From the NCBI GenBank assembly GCA_035533075.1, contig DATLUO010000055.1, positions 1 through 64,000 on the forward strand: DNA of 64,000 nt, in the 5' to 3' direction. The translations under genes were made by a program, and so were the position numbers. Shown here one piece after another: positions 1 through 8,899 of the stretch (its first letter is position 1; every line of letters starts with the position of its first letter). The notes beneath the pieces were generated by a model, which saw only the letters and a list, made by a program, of their open reading frames with translations, had not been told where the DNA came from and made no database searches. This DNA is from Pirellulales bacterium. GTDB taxonomy: Bacteria; Planctomycetota; Planctomycetia; Pirellulales; JAICIG01.

Positions 1-142
1 CCGGTGCGTCCAACCGGGGCATCGCTTGGCCGCCGCGCTCTTGAAGGGCGCCAGCCGCTATCGGGCCAAGCTCTGCCCCAGCCACCGCCTAACGGACTTT
101 CCTTGCGGCAAAACGTCTCGATCTCGGCCGAGTGCAGTATAA
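1..142. repeat. MITE-like palindromic repeat, copy A (cut by window edge)
   Basis: This is the right part of a dispersed palindromic element also present near 16.7-16.9 kb and 55.7-55.9 kb. It shares with copy C (55,743-55,902) the arm GGGGCATCGCTTGGCCGCC, the segment CCAAGCTCTGCCCCAGCCAC, and a conserved tail ending in GCAGTATAA that it shares with copy B. The left arm lies outside the window. No coding frame is supported here. Confidence 0.7.
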
Positions 143-253
143 CCGCGACAAACGGAAGAAGCGGATCCAGGCGGCGTCTCTTGCCATACCTACTCGATTC
201 CGTGCTATCTTTCGATAAAGGCCATCAAACCCCAAAACGAAGGTGAGCCACCC

Positions 254-739
254 ATGCGTTGGTTTCAGCACCGTGACAAACATTTCGACTTGAATCGCAT
301 CATCCGCCGGCTGATCAATGCCTCGACGCCGAACCGAATTCCGTTGCAAGGCGAATCGCGTTGGGAGTTGCGTGCCAACCGGACGATGCCGGTGCTGCTG
401 GTGCCGTACGACGCAAACGAGCTTTCGATCGGCGAGCAGGCCTACGCGCTGACCAAAAACCTGTCAGGCCAGGGGCTGGCCTTGGTGCTGCACCAGCCGT
501 TGCGCGCCGAACAACTGGTCGTCGCCTTCTGGTCGAACGACGAGCCGCACTTTTTCGCGGGCACCGTTCGGCAAAGCGTGCCGCTGGGGGGCGGTTTCTG
601 GCAAATCGGGGTCGAAACCAGCAAACTCCTCTCGATGTCCGACTGCCCCGATTTGCAGCGACTCGTGCCTTGGGCGGCGCGCCTCGATCCGAGCGTACAC
701 TGGGACGCGCCGGTCTGTGCGGGGGGTGCCCCGCAATAG
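254..739 (+). CDS. PilZ-like domain protein (hypothetical)
   Basis: A 161-residue soluble protein with no signal peptide or membrane segment. Residues of about 35-110 read like a PilZ-type beta-barrel: an Arg-rich stretch (SRWELRANR) is followed about 35 residues later by KNLSGQGLALVL, which resembles the second PilZ signature (D/N-x-S-x-x-G). PilZ domains bind cyclic di-GMP, so a role as a cyclic di-GMP receptor is an inference from these motifs. The match is partial, because the canonical RxxxR spacing is only approximate. It stands alone, with a repeat element upstream and a secreted DNRLRE protein downstream. The ATG at 254 follows AAGGTGAG, a usable ribosome-binding site. Confidence 0.55.
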   Translation: MRWFQHRDKHFDLNRIIRRLINASTPNRIPLQGESRWELRANRTMPVLLVPYDANELSIGEQAYALTKNLSGQGLALVLHQPLRAEQLVVAFWSNDEPHFFAGTVRQSVPLGGGFWQIGVETSKLLSMSDCPDLQRLVPWAARLDPSVHWDAPVCAGGAPQ

Positions 740-884
740 CCATCCCTACCGCGGCTCCTGGGATAAGGCCGGGTGGCCCTGGGCGGTTGCTGTGCAGAGG
801 AGGTTCGGCGCGGTAAACTCTTTCCACATGCGACGGTGCGGCTTTCGTCGGCCGTCGCCGACCACTCCAGGAAGGAGACCATCC

Positions 885-2042
885 ATGCAACCTTTTGCCG
901 CCGTGGGGCAAATGGCGCTGTTGAGCGCCCTGACTCTCTTCGCCACGCAAACCGCCGTGGCCGCCGGACCGTTAAATCTGCTGTCGAACGCTGGGGCGGA
1001 AGAACCTGCCGATCGTCAGAGCATGCCGCCCGGCTGGTTTCCCGCCTCGGTTCCCGCGCCGGAGCTGCGAATGTTCATCGACGACCGCCATTCGCGGGCA
1101 GGCAACGCCTCGCTGGCCATAACCAACCAGCACCAGTACGACCAAACAGTGTGCAACAACTGGGCGCAGGATGTCCGTTCCATTCCCACCGGAAAGACGG
1201 TGCGTCTCACCGGCTATCTGCGCACCGACGACGCCGAGTCGGCCAATCTCTGCGTGCAATGCTGGGCCGACAACGGAGAACGGATGGTGGCCTTCGCCAG
1301 CACGCCGATTTTTCGCGGCACACAAGGCTGGACGCTGGTCCAGGCCGCAGACCTGGCCGTGCCCCGCGAGACCACGCGCATGATCGTGCGCGCCGTGCTG
1401 ACCGGCAAAGGAAGCGTCTTTTTCGACGACGTGTCGTTGGAGGTCGTCGACCGTCCCGAGGCGGGAATCTCCGATCCCAACGATCCGCAGATCGCCCACC
1501 GCATCGTCCGTCGATTGCCAGTGACCAAAGACTGCATGGTGCTTGCCTACATGCTCAACTGGGACCGCGGCGACGTCGACAACCTCGCCGTCAGCAACAA
1601 CGACGGCGGAGTGCGCACCCTGCTGGCCTGGGAACCGCCGTCGCAGGAGGAGACCGAACAAGCGCAGTTGCGATTTTTCCTGGCGATGTACGCTAGAAAG
1701 ACGATCGTGCGCGACGAGCCAGGCCCGCTTGAGATTCACAAACTGCTTGGCGACTGGGGGGAGCGAGTTTCATGGAGCAATCAGCCTGACCTTGCACCCG
1801 AGGCTGCCGCCGCCGCCGAGGTAGAGTCGGGCGAGGGCTGGCGCATGTTCGACGTAACCGATCTAGTGCGCGAACAAGCTCGCTCGCCGCAGAACAATCA
1901 TGGCGTTGCCCTTTGTCTACCGGCGAAGAAGACAGGACAAGATACGGTGATTGAGTTCGTCAGCCGGCATGCGCCTGACGAGTCGCGGAACCTGCGGCCG
2001 ATGTTGCTCGTCGTCAAGCCCGATTCGCCGCCGGGAACGTAA
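885..2042 (+). CDS. Secreted DNRLRE-domain protein
   Basis: A 385-residue exported protein. Residues 1-27 form a signal peptide (hydrophobic core ALLSALTLFA, Ala-rich cleavage region). Residues of about 30-190 look like a carbohydrate-binding-type beta-sandwich (NLLSNAGAEE at the start is typical of such modules in planctomycetes). Residues of about 215-383 match the DNRLRE pattern: DCMVLAYMLN, an Asn/Asp-rich turn, LRFFLAMYARKT, and near the end VTDLVREQA and RPMLLVV. DNRLRE domains are structural modules of large surface or extracellular proteins, and no catalytic residues are evident. The frame is open further upstream, but the ATG at 885 is preceded by GAAGGAGA and starts the signal peptide, so it is the likely start. 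Confidence 0.75.
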   Translation: MQPFAAVGQMALLSALTLFATQTAVAAGPLNLLSNAGAEEPADRQSMPPGWFPASVPAPELRMFIDDRHSRAGNASLAITNQHQYDQTVCNNWAQDVRSIPTGKTVRLTGYLRTDDAESANLCVQCWADNGERMVAFASTPIFRGTQGWTLVQAADLAVPRETTRMIVRAVLTGKGSVFFDDVSLEVVDRPEAGISDPNDPQIAHRIVRRLPVTKDCMVLAYMLNWDRGDVDNLAVSNNDGGVRTLLAWEPPSQEETEQAQLRFFLAMYARKTIVRDEPGPLEIHKLLGDWGERVSWSNQPDLAPEAAAAAEVESGEGWRMFDVTDLVREQARSPQNNHGVALCLPAKKTGQDTVIEFVSRHAPDESRNLRPMLLVVKPDSPPGT

Positions 2043-2106
2043 GGAGAATCGTGTCCGCCGGCAAATGAGACGATAGAATTAGGGAGCGCTACCGAACCGG
2101 AGGCCA

Positions 2107-2370
2107 ATGACAATGACGAGAATCCTGCACGGCGTTGTTCGAGGAAGGACCATCGAGCTCGATGAGGACGCCGGACTGCAAGAAGGCCGTAAAGTTGAGG
2201 TAATCTTGCGCGCCAAAGGCTTGCCAGGGCCTCCGCCGGGATGGAGACCAGGAAGTCGCGAAACTGCGGCGGGCATGATGGCTCCCTTTTGGACGGAAGA
2301 GGACGACCTGATATTCGAGGAGATCTATCGGGACCGCAAAAAGGAAAGCCGCAACCGAGCCGTCGAATGA
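2107..2370 (+). CDS. Antitoxin of a PIN-toxin pair (DUF104/AF2212-like)
   Basis: An 87-residue protein whose first 40 residues (VVRGRTIELDEDAGLQEG and then VEVIL) match the AF2212/DUF104-type antitoxin fold, a short beta-rich DNA-binding module. The second half is charged and helical and is the likely toxin-binding tail. Its stop codon overlaps the start of the PIN-domain toxin (ATGA at 2367-2370), the usual arrangement of type II toxin-antitoxin pairs with translational coupling. Such antitoxins neutralise the nuclease and repress their own operon. The assignment rests on the N-terminal motif and the gene pairing. Confidence 0.7.
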   Translation: MTMTRILHGVVRGRTIELDEDAGLQEGRKVEVILRAKGLPGPPPGWRPGSRETAAGMMAPFWTEEDDLIFEEIYRDRKKESRNRAVE

Positions 2371-2768
2371 GCTTTCTTCTTGATACCGATCACCTGTCCG
2401 CTCATGTACGTCGCCCTGCGGGCCTGATGCATCGATTCGTTCAGCATTCGGGGCGACTGTATACGTCAACCATCGCCTTGGCCGAATTGTACGTGTGGGC
2501 CTATGGCCGCCCCGACCCCGCTCCTGCTTTGGCGTCGGTCGAGAAGATGTTGTTCCATGAAGTGAGTCTCGTCGAATACGACAACGACTGCGGCAAAGAA
2601 TTCGGTCGAGTGCGGGTAGAAATGCGGCGCCAAGGCCTGGAAGTTCCTTCGCTTGACCTTTTGATTGCCTCGGTCGCACTCGTCTACGATTTAACCCTTG
2701 TGACGCACAATACGGTGGACTTCCAAAACATCCCCGGCCTGGGTTTGGACGACTGGCTCGCCCCATGA
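2367..2768 (+). CDS. PIN-domain ribonuclease toxin (VapC-like)
   Basis: A 133-residue PIN-domain protein. The first acidic residue is in FLLDTDHLSAH (Asp6), the conserved Glu is in TIALAELYVWA, and further acidic residues occur in SLDLLIASVAL and near the C-terminus in THNTVDFQNIPGL. These make up the usual metal-binding acidic cluster of VapC-type RNases. The length is typical of VapC. It overlaps the upstream antitoxin by 4 bp and is followed by a convergent acyltransferase gene. The frame is intact and all key acidic positions are present, so it looks functional. VapC toxins cleave tRNA or rRNA; the substrate here cannot be told from sequence. Confidence 0.85.
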   Translation: MSFLLDTDHLSAHVRRPAGLMHRFVQHSGRLYTSTIALAELYVWAYGRPDPAPALASVEKMLFHEVSLVEYDNDCGKEFGRVRVEMRRQGLEVPSLDLLIASVALVYDLTLVTHNTVDFQNIPGLGLDDWLAP

Positions 2769-2790
2769 GGCGGCGTATCTGTTATTCCGT

Positions 2791-3705
2791 TCAGGCCGCC
2801 TGCTTTTGCCGCTTCTTGGCGGGGCGAGTGTCTTTCCAACGGCGATGGATCCACCAATACTGGTCCGGCGCCGCGCGGATGACGCGCTCCAGTTCGCGGG
2901 TATACCACTGCGTGAGACCGGGTACGCTCGACACGTGCTCTTCGCCGCTGCGCGGATCGGCGATCGATTCGATGACCAGGTCATAGTGCAGCGGCCGCTT
3001 TTGCCGCCGCGCATAGCCCACAACCAACGGCGCGTCGTTGGCCAAAGCGAACAGCGCGATCGCTTTGTGCGTCGATGCCGGCCGGCCGAAAAACTCGACG
3101 AAGCACCCCTTGCTGCCGGCGTATTGGTCCGCAAGGAAGGTCATGATCTGGCCACGGGCGAGCACCTCCACAATCTGATCGTAGCCGCCCCGCTTGGGAA
3201 TCATGTGCTGCCCGGTACGGCTGCGAAAGCGGTTCAAAAACGCGTCGATGTAGGGATTGTCGAGCGTCCGCGCGACGGTGTAGGTGGGAAACCCGAGAAT
3301 GGCCAACAGGTAGCCGGCCATCTCGAAGTTGCCGAAGTGCGCCGAGACGATGACGATCGGCCGGTCGCCCAGGCCGAGCCGGGTCAGCGTGTCGGCGTTG
3401 TGCAACACCAGAAAGTCGCGCCAGTTGGTGTCGTGAATCTTCCGCGGCGCGTGGGCGATCTCCACGATCAACGTGAACAGATGATTCCACATCCGCCAGA
3501 CCACTTGCCGCCGCTCGCGCTCCGGCATTTCCGGAAAGGCATGGCGCAGGTTATCGTCGATGACGGCCCGGCGGATTTTGAAGACGTCGGCGAACAGCGT
3601 CGCCAGGCCCGCCGTCACGACCTGGCAGGTCTCCGTCCGCAATGCTTGCAGCAGGCAGACGAAACTGCGGACGACGAGATAGGCCGCATAATGAACAACT
3701 CGCAC
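2791..3705 (-). CDS. Lysophospholipid/lipid A acyltransferase (LpxL/HtrB-like)
   Basis: A 304-residue protein with an N-terminal hydrophobic anchor (VVHYAAYLVVRSFVCLL) and an LPLAT-type acyltransferase domain. The catalytic motif is SAHFGNFE, which gives the HX4E pattern used by LpxL/LpxM enzymes to move an acyl chain from acyl-ACP to the lipid A precursor at the inner membrane. The C-terminal DQYWWIHRRWK is another family signature. The frame is open further upstream to 3861, but that part has no family similarity and would overlap the divergent oxidoreductase gene, so the GTG at 3705 is chosen. It supports an outer membrane with lipid A-like glycolipid in this organism. Confidence 0.85.
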   Translation of the reverse strand: MRVVHYAAYLVVRSFVCLLQALRTETCQVVTAGLATLFADVFKIRRAVIDDNLRHAFPEMPERERRQVVWRMWNHLFTLIVEIAHAPRKIHDTNWRDFLVLHNADTLTRLGLGDRPIVIVSAHFGNFEMAGYLLAILGFPTYTVARTLDNPYIDAFLNRFRSRTGQHMIPKRGGYDQIVEVLARGQIMTFLADQYAGSKGCFVEFFGRPASTHKAIALFALANDAPLVVGYARRQKRPLHYDLVIESIADPRSGEEHVSSVPGLTQWYTRELERVIRAAPDQYWWIHRRWKDTRPAKKRQKQAA

Positions 3706-3848
3706 CGTGGCGTTCCTTCGCTGGGGCTTCGTTCCAGACCGGGAGGCATTTTGCCACGGACGGCATCGTTGCACCAGAGCGGTTCCGGGTTTACAACAAG
3801 ACGAGAGAAGCAACCCAGGCCCGTTCAACACCCCAAGGAGCGTTTGCC

Positions 3849-5132
3849 ATGCCCTCGACACGCCGAAAGTTTATGGTCCAGGCCGCCGCCAGCGGCGCGG
3901 CCCTGGCCGTTTGGAGCGAGACGCAAGCCGACGAGGCGACGAGATCGGCCAACGAGCAATTCGTGGTGGCGGTTGTGGGCACGAACGGGCGCGGGCGGGA
4001 TCTCGCCCGTGCGTTCGCCGCCCAGCCCAATTGCCGCGTGGCCTACATCTGCGACGTCGACCAGCGGGCCATTGTCAAAGGGCTGGAGGCGGTGGGCAAA
4101 GAACGCGCGGCCACGCCGGTCGGCGTGCAAGATTTTCGCCGGGCACTCGACGACCGGGCCGTCGATGCCGTGGCGATCGCCACGCCCGACCACTGGCACG
4201 CGCCGGCGGCAATCCTGGCCTGTTCGGCGGGCAAACACGTGTACGTCGAAAAGCCCGCGTCGCACAACGGCCGCGAAGGCGAGCTGCTGGTGGCCGCCGC
4301 CCGAAAGCACCAGCGCGTGGTGCAACTCGGCACGCAGCGGCGCAGCTCGGCCGGCACGATCGAAGCGGTGGCCCGCGTACACAAGGGCGAGTTGGGCCGC
4401 GTGTTGTTCGCCCGCGGCTGGATCAACAGCACGCGTCCCAGCATCGGGCACGGGAAACAAGTGCCGCCGCCGTCGCAACTCGATTACGACCTCTGGCAAG
4501 GCCCTGCGCCCGAACGGCCCTATCGCGACAACTTGATCCACTATAACTGGCACTGGTTTTGGAACTGGGGCACCGGAGAGCTGGGCAACAACGGCATCCA
4601 CGCGCTCGACGTTTGCCGCTGGGGCTTGCAGGTCGATTATCCGCAAAGCGTTGTTTGCGGCGGCGGCCGGTTCCATTTCGACGACGATCAGGAGACGCCC
4701 GACACGCAGATCGTGACGCTCAACTTCGGCGACAAGGCGATCAACTGGGAGCATCGCACTTGGAGCCGGCGCGGGTTCGAGGGCGAGTCGTTCGGGGTCG
4801 TGTTTTACGGCGAAGCAGGCTCGTTGGTTTTTACCAGCAACGGCTACCAGGTGTACGACATGGCCGGCAAGAGCGTGGCCGAGGGCACGGTGCGCACCGA
4901 CGACGCCAGCCACGTCGGCAATTTCTTATCGTGCATTCGCGAAGGGAAGCGGCCGAACGCCGAAATTGAAGAAGGCGTGAAGAGCACGGCCCTGTGCCAC
5001 CTGGGCAACATCGCCTATCGCACCGGCCGCACCGTCCGGTTCGACCCGCAAGCGAAGCGGATCGTCGGCGATGAGGAGCAGACCGCGCTTTGGTCGCGCG
5101 AATACCGGCCCGGATGGGAACCGGTGGTGTGA
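3849..5132 (+). CDS. Tat-exported Gfo/Idh/MocA family oxidoreductase
   Basis: A 427-residue NAD(P)-dependent oxidoreductase. Residues 1-27 are a twin-arginine signal (TRRKFMVQAAASGAALAVW), so the folded enzyme is exported to the periplasm. The Rossmann motif is VVGTNGRGRDLA (about 42-53). The family motif VYVEKPAS follows near residue 135, with the GIHALD segment, typical of the C-terminal alpha/beta domain, near residue 255. Enzymes of this family oxidise or reduce sugars, and planctomycetes carry many exported copies thought to work in polysaccharide breakdown; the substrate is unknown. The ATG at 3849 follows AAGGAG and begins the Tat signal. It diverges from the acyltransferase gene. Confidence 0.9.
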   Translation: MPSTRRKFMVQAAASGAALAVWSETQADEATRSANEQFVVAVVGTNGRGRDLARAFAAQPNCRVAYICDVDQRAIVKGLEAVGKERAATPVGVQDFRRALDDRAVDAVAIATPDHWHAPAAILACSAGKHVYVEKPASHNGREGELLVAAARKHQRVVQLGTQRRSSAGTIEAVARVHKGELGRVLFARGWINSTRPSIGHGKQVPPPSQLDYDLWQGPAPERPYRDNLIHYNWHWFWNWGTGELGNNGIHALDVCRWGLQVDYPQSVVCGGGRFHFDDDQETPDTQIVTLNFGDKAINWEHRTWSRRGFEGESFGVVFYGEAGSLVFTSNGYQVYDMAGKSVAEGTVRTDDASHVGNFLSCIREGKRPNAEIEEGVKSTALCHLGNIAYRTGRTVRFDPQAKRIVGDEEQTALWSREYRPGWEPVV

Positions 5133-5171
5133 GCTCTGTGCAAACGTCCATGAACGCGGTACAATCCTGGC

Positions 5172-6254
5172 ATGCCACCGCATCGACCGCACATCGCTGG
5201 ACGCGCCGCACAGCAACATCCGCCGAACCGCTATCTGCCGACGCGCGTCGAAGAAACCTTCGACGACCGCGAGTACGACGAAGAGCTGCTCGCCGACGGG
5301 CGAAAAGTGCCGACGCAGTTTCTGGCCGACGCCTCGCAGTCGATCATCACCGAGAACAACAGCCCCGATGTCCCTTTTCGCTGGAGCATCAACGCCTATC
5401 GCGGCTGCGAACACGGCTGCGCCTATTGCTACGCCCGGCCCACGCACGAGGTGTTCGGCCTCAGCGCGGGACTCGACTTCGAAACGAAGATCCTGGTCAA
5501 ACACGAGGCGCCGGCCCTCTTGCGGAGTGAGTTGGCCAGGCCGTCGTGGCGGGGCGAAGCGATTACCATGTCGGGCGTGACCGATTGTTATCAGCCGGCC
5601 GAGCGACGTTTTTGTTTGACGCGGGGACTCTTGGAAGTCATGAACGAGGCGAGCCAAGCCCTCGGCATCATCACCAAGAACGCGCTGGTGACGCGCGATC
5701 TCGACCTGCTGGCGGCGATGGCCGGGCGGCGGCTGGTTCACGTCTTTTTGAGCGTCACCACGCTCGACGCCGAGCTGGCCCGCACGATGGAGCCGCGCAC
5801 CAGCCCGCCGGCCAAGAAGCTGGCCGCCGTCAAGGCCCTGAGCGAGGCGGGCGTGCCCGTGGGCGTGATGGTGGCGCCGGTCGTTCCGGGCCTGACCGAC
5901 CACGAGATGCCCGGCATTCTCGAAGCCGCCCGTGAGGCCGGCGCCCGCTCGGCGGGCTACGTGCTGCTGCGGCTGCCGCTTACCGTGGTGCCGGTGTTTC
6001 AGGCCTGGCTGGCGGAGAACTATCCCGACAAGCAAGAGAAGGTCGAGTCGTTGATCCGCTCGACGCGCGGCGGCGGTCTATATCAAGCGCAGTTCGGGCT
6101 GCGTCAGCGCGGCGCCGGAGAGTATGCCGTGCAGATCGGCCGCAATTTCAAGGTCTTCAAACATAAATTCGGCCTCGACGGTCCGTTGCCGGAACTCGAC
6201 AGCTCGCAGTTTCGCCCGCCGCGGTCGGCAGCGGGGCAGATGTCGCTGTTCTAA
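5172..6254 (+). CDS. Radical SAM protein, PA0069/SPL-like family
   Basis: A 360-residue protein with the radical SAM iron-sulfur motif CEHGCAYCYARP (Cys79, Cys83, Cys86). Upstream are NRYLPTRVE and the SIITENNSPDVPF segment that typify PA0069-family proteins. The TIM-barrel continues with ITKNALVTRDLDLL and ends in a short C-terminal tail. The family is related to spore photoproduct lyase-type enzymes, but its reaction is not established. It lies 39 bp after the oxidoreductase on the same strand; no functional link is evident. All three cluster cysteines are present and the length is normal. Confidence 0.85.
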   Translation: MPPHRPHIAGRAAQQHPPNRYLPTRVEETFDDREYDEELLADGRKVPTQFLADASQSIITENNSPDVPFRWSINAYRGCEHGCAYCYARPTHEVFGLSAGLDFETKILVKHEAPALLRSELARPSWRGEAITMSGVTDCYQPAERRFCLTRGLLEVMNEASQALGIITKNALVTRDLDLLAAMAGRRLVHVFLSVTTLDAELARTMEPRTSPPAKKLAAVKALSEAGVPVGVMVAPVVPGLTDHEMPGILEAAREAGARSAGYVLLRLPLTVVPVFQAWLAENYPDKQEKVESLIRSTRGGGLYQAQFGLRQRGAGEYAVQIGRNFKVFKHKFGLDGPLPELDSSQFRPPRSAAGQMSLF

Positions 6255-6265
6255 TCGCATGGGCA

Positions 6266-6387
6266 TCAGGCGGTAGGGGCGAGGCGTCAGGCGTCAGGTT
6301 TGTTCTTTATGCCTGACGCTGACGCCTGAAACCTGACGCCTTTGCCTCGGTGGGCCGGCGCTCGCAAGCTCGCTGGTCCCACCCTAC
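6266..6387. repeat. Intergenic repeats: GGCGTCAGG direct/inverted copies plus 39-bp palindromic repeat
   Basis: Positions 6271-6343 hold several direct and inverted copies of GGCGTCAGG / CCTGACGCC. Positions 6349-6387 hold one copy of the dispersed palindrome that recurs near 33.6, 58.9, 60.2, 60.4 and 63.1 kb. Read on the minus strand, the palindrome begins GTAGGGTGGGACCAGCGAGC, and its TAG is the stop codon of the patatin gene (6384-6386). Confidence 0.85.
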
Positions 6388-8183
6388 TTCGACGCCGGCG
6401 TGGCGTCCGCCTCCAGCTCGGCCAGAAGTTGTTTGAGCTGCGGCAACACTTCCTGGGCCGCCTTCTCGCCGGCCTCGGCAAGCTCCTTGGCCCGGCTGAA
6501 GTCGGCAAACTGATAGTCCGACGTGTCGGGCGCAATCAGCAAGTCGATCGAGCCGGCCCGCAACGCCGATGTGCCAAACGCCTGCACGTCGGTGACTCGC
6601 ATCAGCGTCTCCAAAATGCGCGGCCGCTTGCGACGGCCAAAGTCGGCCGGCAGCTTGGCCACCACGTCGATGGCCACGACAAAATCGGCGCCGCGTTCGG
6701 GCAGCACGTCGCCGGGCAAGTTGTTCAGCACGCCGCCGTCGACCAGCGCCATGCCGTCGCGCATGATGGGCCGCGAAAGATACGGCAGATTGATGCTCTC
6801 CATCACGGCGTTGATGGCGTCGCCGCGGTCGCGCACCACTTGCACGCCCTGCACCAGGTCGACGGCCAGCACCGAGAGCGGAACCGCGAGTTGCTCCAGC
6901 CGCGCATCGCCGAGGTAGGGCCGCAACATGCGTTCCCAGGCTGCGCGACGGAAGTTCGACCACAAGTACCATTGCAAGCCGCCCGGCAAGGCGCGAAACA
7001 GCCTGGCGGGCGTGAGCGCCCGCTTCAGTTCTTCCAGGGCCACGTCGGGCCGCCAGCCGCCGCAATAGGCCAGCCCCATCAGAGCGCCCGAGCTGGTGCC
7101 GGCCACCAGGTCGAAGTGAATCCCCTCGCGGTCGAGCACGCGCAGCGCGCCCAGATGGGCCAGGCCACGGGCGGCGCCGCCGCCCAGCGCGACTCCCAGC
7201 CGCGTGCCGCGCAGGTGCCTCACCAGCCGGTCCAGCGAATGCCGCTGTCGCCGCGACGTGCGCTGCGGATCGTCGTCGAGCGTCACCTTGAAGTCGGGCC
7301 GGGCGATCGGCAGCTCGAACGGCAAGGTCGGCGAAAAACGTTCGTCCTTCCGCAGAATCCAGATCCAATGCGTGCGCGCGGCCAAATCGGCGGCGGCGCC
7401 GGCGAGTTCTCGCAGCCGGTTTGCCGCCCCCTCGGCATACCGCGATTCGCTGAGCCACCAAACTTCCTCACAAGGCGCCAGCAACTCGGCCAGCTCCGCG
7501 GGCGTGCCGGCCTGAGTCACGTCGAGCAACACGCGATGGTGGTGCTGCGCCACCTGCTGGATGCGCTCGCGCACGGTCCGTGCCCGCTCGTCAAGAGGCA
7601 GGCCGGCGGGAATGCGTTCGACGAGGCACCTCTGCGGCGTCAGTTCGTCCTCGCGGTCCGTCAACACTTCGACCGCCTCTCCTTTGGCAAGGAGCGCGCC
7701 GGCCAGGTGGCCGGCAATTGCCCGTGTGCGTGCGGAGGTGTTGACCAGACCAATGACGGTGGGCCGCTCGCGGCGCCGCCGGCGGGTCATCTCTTGACGC
7801 AGCCGGCTGACGAGCGTGCGGCCCAGATTGGCCGAGAACTCCGGCACGGTCAGCAGAAGCTGGTTGAATTGTTCCTGGTTGAGCTCCAGCAGCTCCGTAT
7901 CGACCACGGCCGTGACGGTGGCCGAGCGTACGCCGTCGCCCAACAGCACCATGTCTCCGAAGTGCTCGCCGGGGCCGAGGTAGGCCAGCAGGCGCGGCGG
8001 CCGGCGGTCGCGTTCAATGGTGATCCGCACGCGGCCGTGCAGTACGATGAACATGCTGCGGCCGGCGTCGCCCTGCTTCATGACAACCTGGCCGGGCGCG
8101 AATTTCACGGTGCGCAGGCTCTCGGCGACCAGCCGCAGTTCGGCTTGATCGAGTCCGCGGCAGAGCATGCTGCGCCGCAGCAC
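6384..8183 (-). CDS. Patatin-like phospholipase with cyclic nucleotide-binding domain (NTE-type)
   Basis: A 599-residue protein. Residues of about 1-125 form a cyclic nucleotide-binding domain (EHFGDMVLL at about 73-81 is the phosphate-binding cassette region). Residues of about 140-300 are an alpha/beta linker domain that starts PTVIGLVNTS. Residues of about 328-520 are a patatin domain with the oxyanion loop GGGAARG (334-340), the nucleophile elbow GTSSG (Ser364) and the catalytic Asp in DGG (482-484). The family hydrolyses phospholipids or lysophospholipids and is related to neuropathy target esterase. A GTG at 8183 is the first in-frame start after a stop; an ATG five codons later is an alternative. 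The stop codon is supplied by a dispersed palindromic repeat. Confidence 0.9.
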   Translation of the reverse strand: MLRRSMLCRGLDQAELRLVAESLRTVKFAPGQVVMKQGDAGRSMFIVLHGRVRITIERDRRPPRLLAYLGPGEHFGDMVLLGDGVRSATVTAVVDTELLELNQEQFNQLLLTVPEFSANLGRTLVSRLRQEMTRRRRRERPTVIGLVNTSARTRAIAGHLAGALLAKGEAVEVLTDREDELTPQRCLVERIPAGLPLDERARTVRERIQQVAQHHHRVLLDVTQAGTPAELAELLAPCEEVWWLSESRYAEGAANRLRELAGAAADLAARTHWIWILRKDERFSPTLPFELPIARPDFKVTLDDDPQRTSRRQRHSLDRLVRHLRGTRLGVALGGGAARGLAHLGALRVLDREGIHFDLVAGTSSGALMGLAYCGGWRPDVALEELKRALTPARLFRALPGGLQWYLWSNFRRAAWERMLRPYLGDARLEQLAVPLSVLAVDLVQGVQVVRDRGDAINAVMESINLPYLSRPIMRDGMALVDGGVLNNLPGDVLPERGADFVVAIDVVAKLPADFGRRKRPRILETLMRVTDVQAFGTSALRAGSIDLLIAPDTSDYQFADFSRAKELAEAGEKAAQEVLPQLKQLLAELEADATPASK

Positions 8184-8218
8184 CTGCGCGATCGTCTGCG
8201 GGTCGATAGGTCACGCTC

Positions 8219-8890
8219 CTATCTCTCAATCGGCAATGAGCGCAGCCAGGCCGCCAGCGAGAGAACGAGCCCCAGCGGATTGGGCGTGCCGACGCCAAGC
8301 CGAAGTTCGCCGAGGGAGTGTTCGATCCGGTCGTCGATCGGCGCATTCGGCACAAAGGCCGGGGCATTGATGTGAAGGTGCGATGCCGAGTGGGCGGGAT
8401 TGAAACCGACATATCGTTTCCACTCGCCGAGCCACTCTTCGCTTGGATCGCTGCGCGCGTATTGAGAATCGAGCTCCCATCGTAGGCTGCGCACTCGTCG
8501 GTCTGGATCCGTGATGTCCCAGCAGCGAAGGAAACTTCCATCGCGGATCCGCACGAATGGGATTCCGCGTGCTGGTGCAAATGTTGCCACGTTTTCCGCA
8601 TCCTGCGTCAGCTCATCGGTGGTGATAGGCCGAGCGACGATCAGCATGCTCAATTGCCCGCTTGGAAGGATCCTGACTGGTTCACCCGCACGTTCCGCCC
8701 GCTTAGGATGATCGGGGAAGAACGTATACGCCTCGTCGAAGTCGACGCCGGCGGCAACGACCGCCCATTTTTTCCCCTCCTTTCTGAGGACGTCGGTTTC
8801 GACGACGGCACCGCCCACTGATCGTTCAAACACGGCGGCATCGCGGAAACATTCCTCAAAGATGGCGGCGATTTGCTCTAACTGTATCAC
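8219..8890 (-). CDS. Hypothetical protein, third gene of ATPase operon
   Basis: A 223-residue soluble protein that I do not recognise. It has no signal peptide or membrane segment. Visible features are an acidic, aromatic segment (DFDEAYTFFPDHPKRAE), a central WELDSQYARS region and a conserved-looking SASHLHINAP motif near residue 175 that could bind metal. It lies 9 bp after the second gene of a compact minus-strand operon headed by a P-loop ATPase, so the three products probably act together. The following gene (patatin) starts 35 bp further on, also on the minus strand, and could be co-transcribed. The length and intact frame argue for a real gene. Confidence 0.7.
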   Translation of the reverse strand: MIQLEQIAAIFEECFRDAAVFERSVGGAVVETDVLRKEGKKWAVVAAGVDFDEAYTFFPDHPKRAERAGEPVRILPSGQLSMLIVARPITTDELTQDAENVATFAPARGIPFVRIRDGSFLRCWDITDPDRRVRSLRWELDSQYARSDPSEEWLGEWKRYVGFNPAHSASHLHINAPAFVPNAPIDDRIEHSLGELRLGVGTPNPLGLVLSLAAWLRSLPIER

Positions 8891-8899
8891 GGCGAGCGC

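Noticed and set aside
6342-8375. Long plus-strand open frame opposite the patatin gene
   Set aside because: It lies entirely opposite a gene with clear catalytic motifs. High GC leaves antisense frames open, and its product is His/Arg/Gly/Ala-rich without a family.
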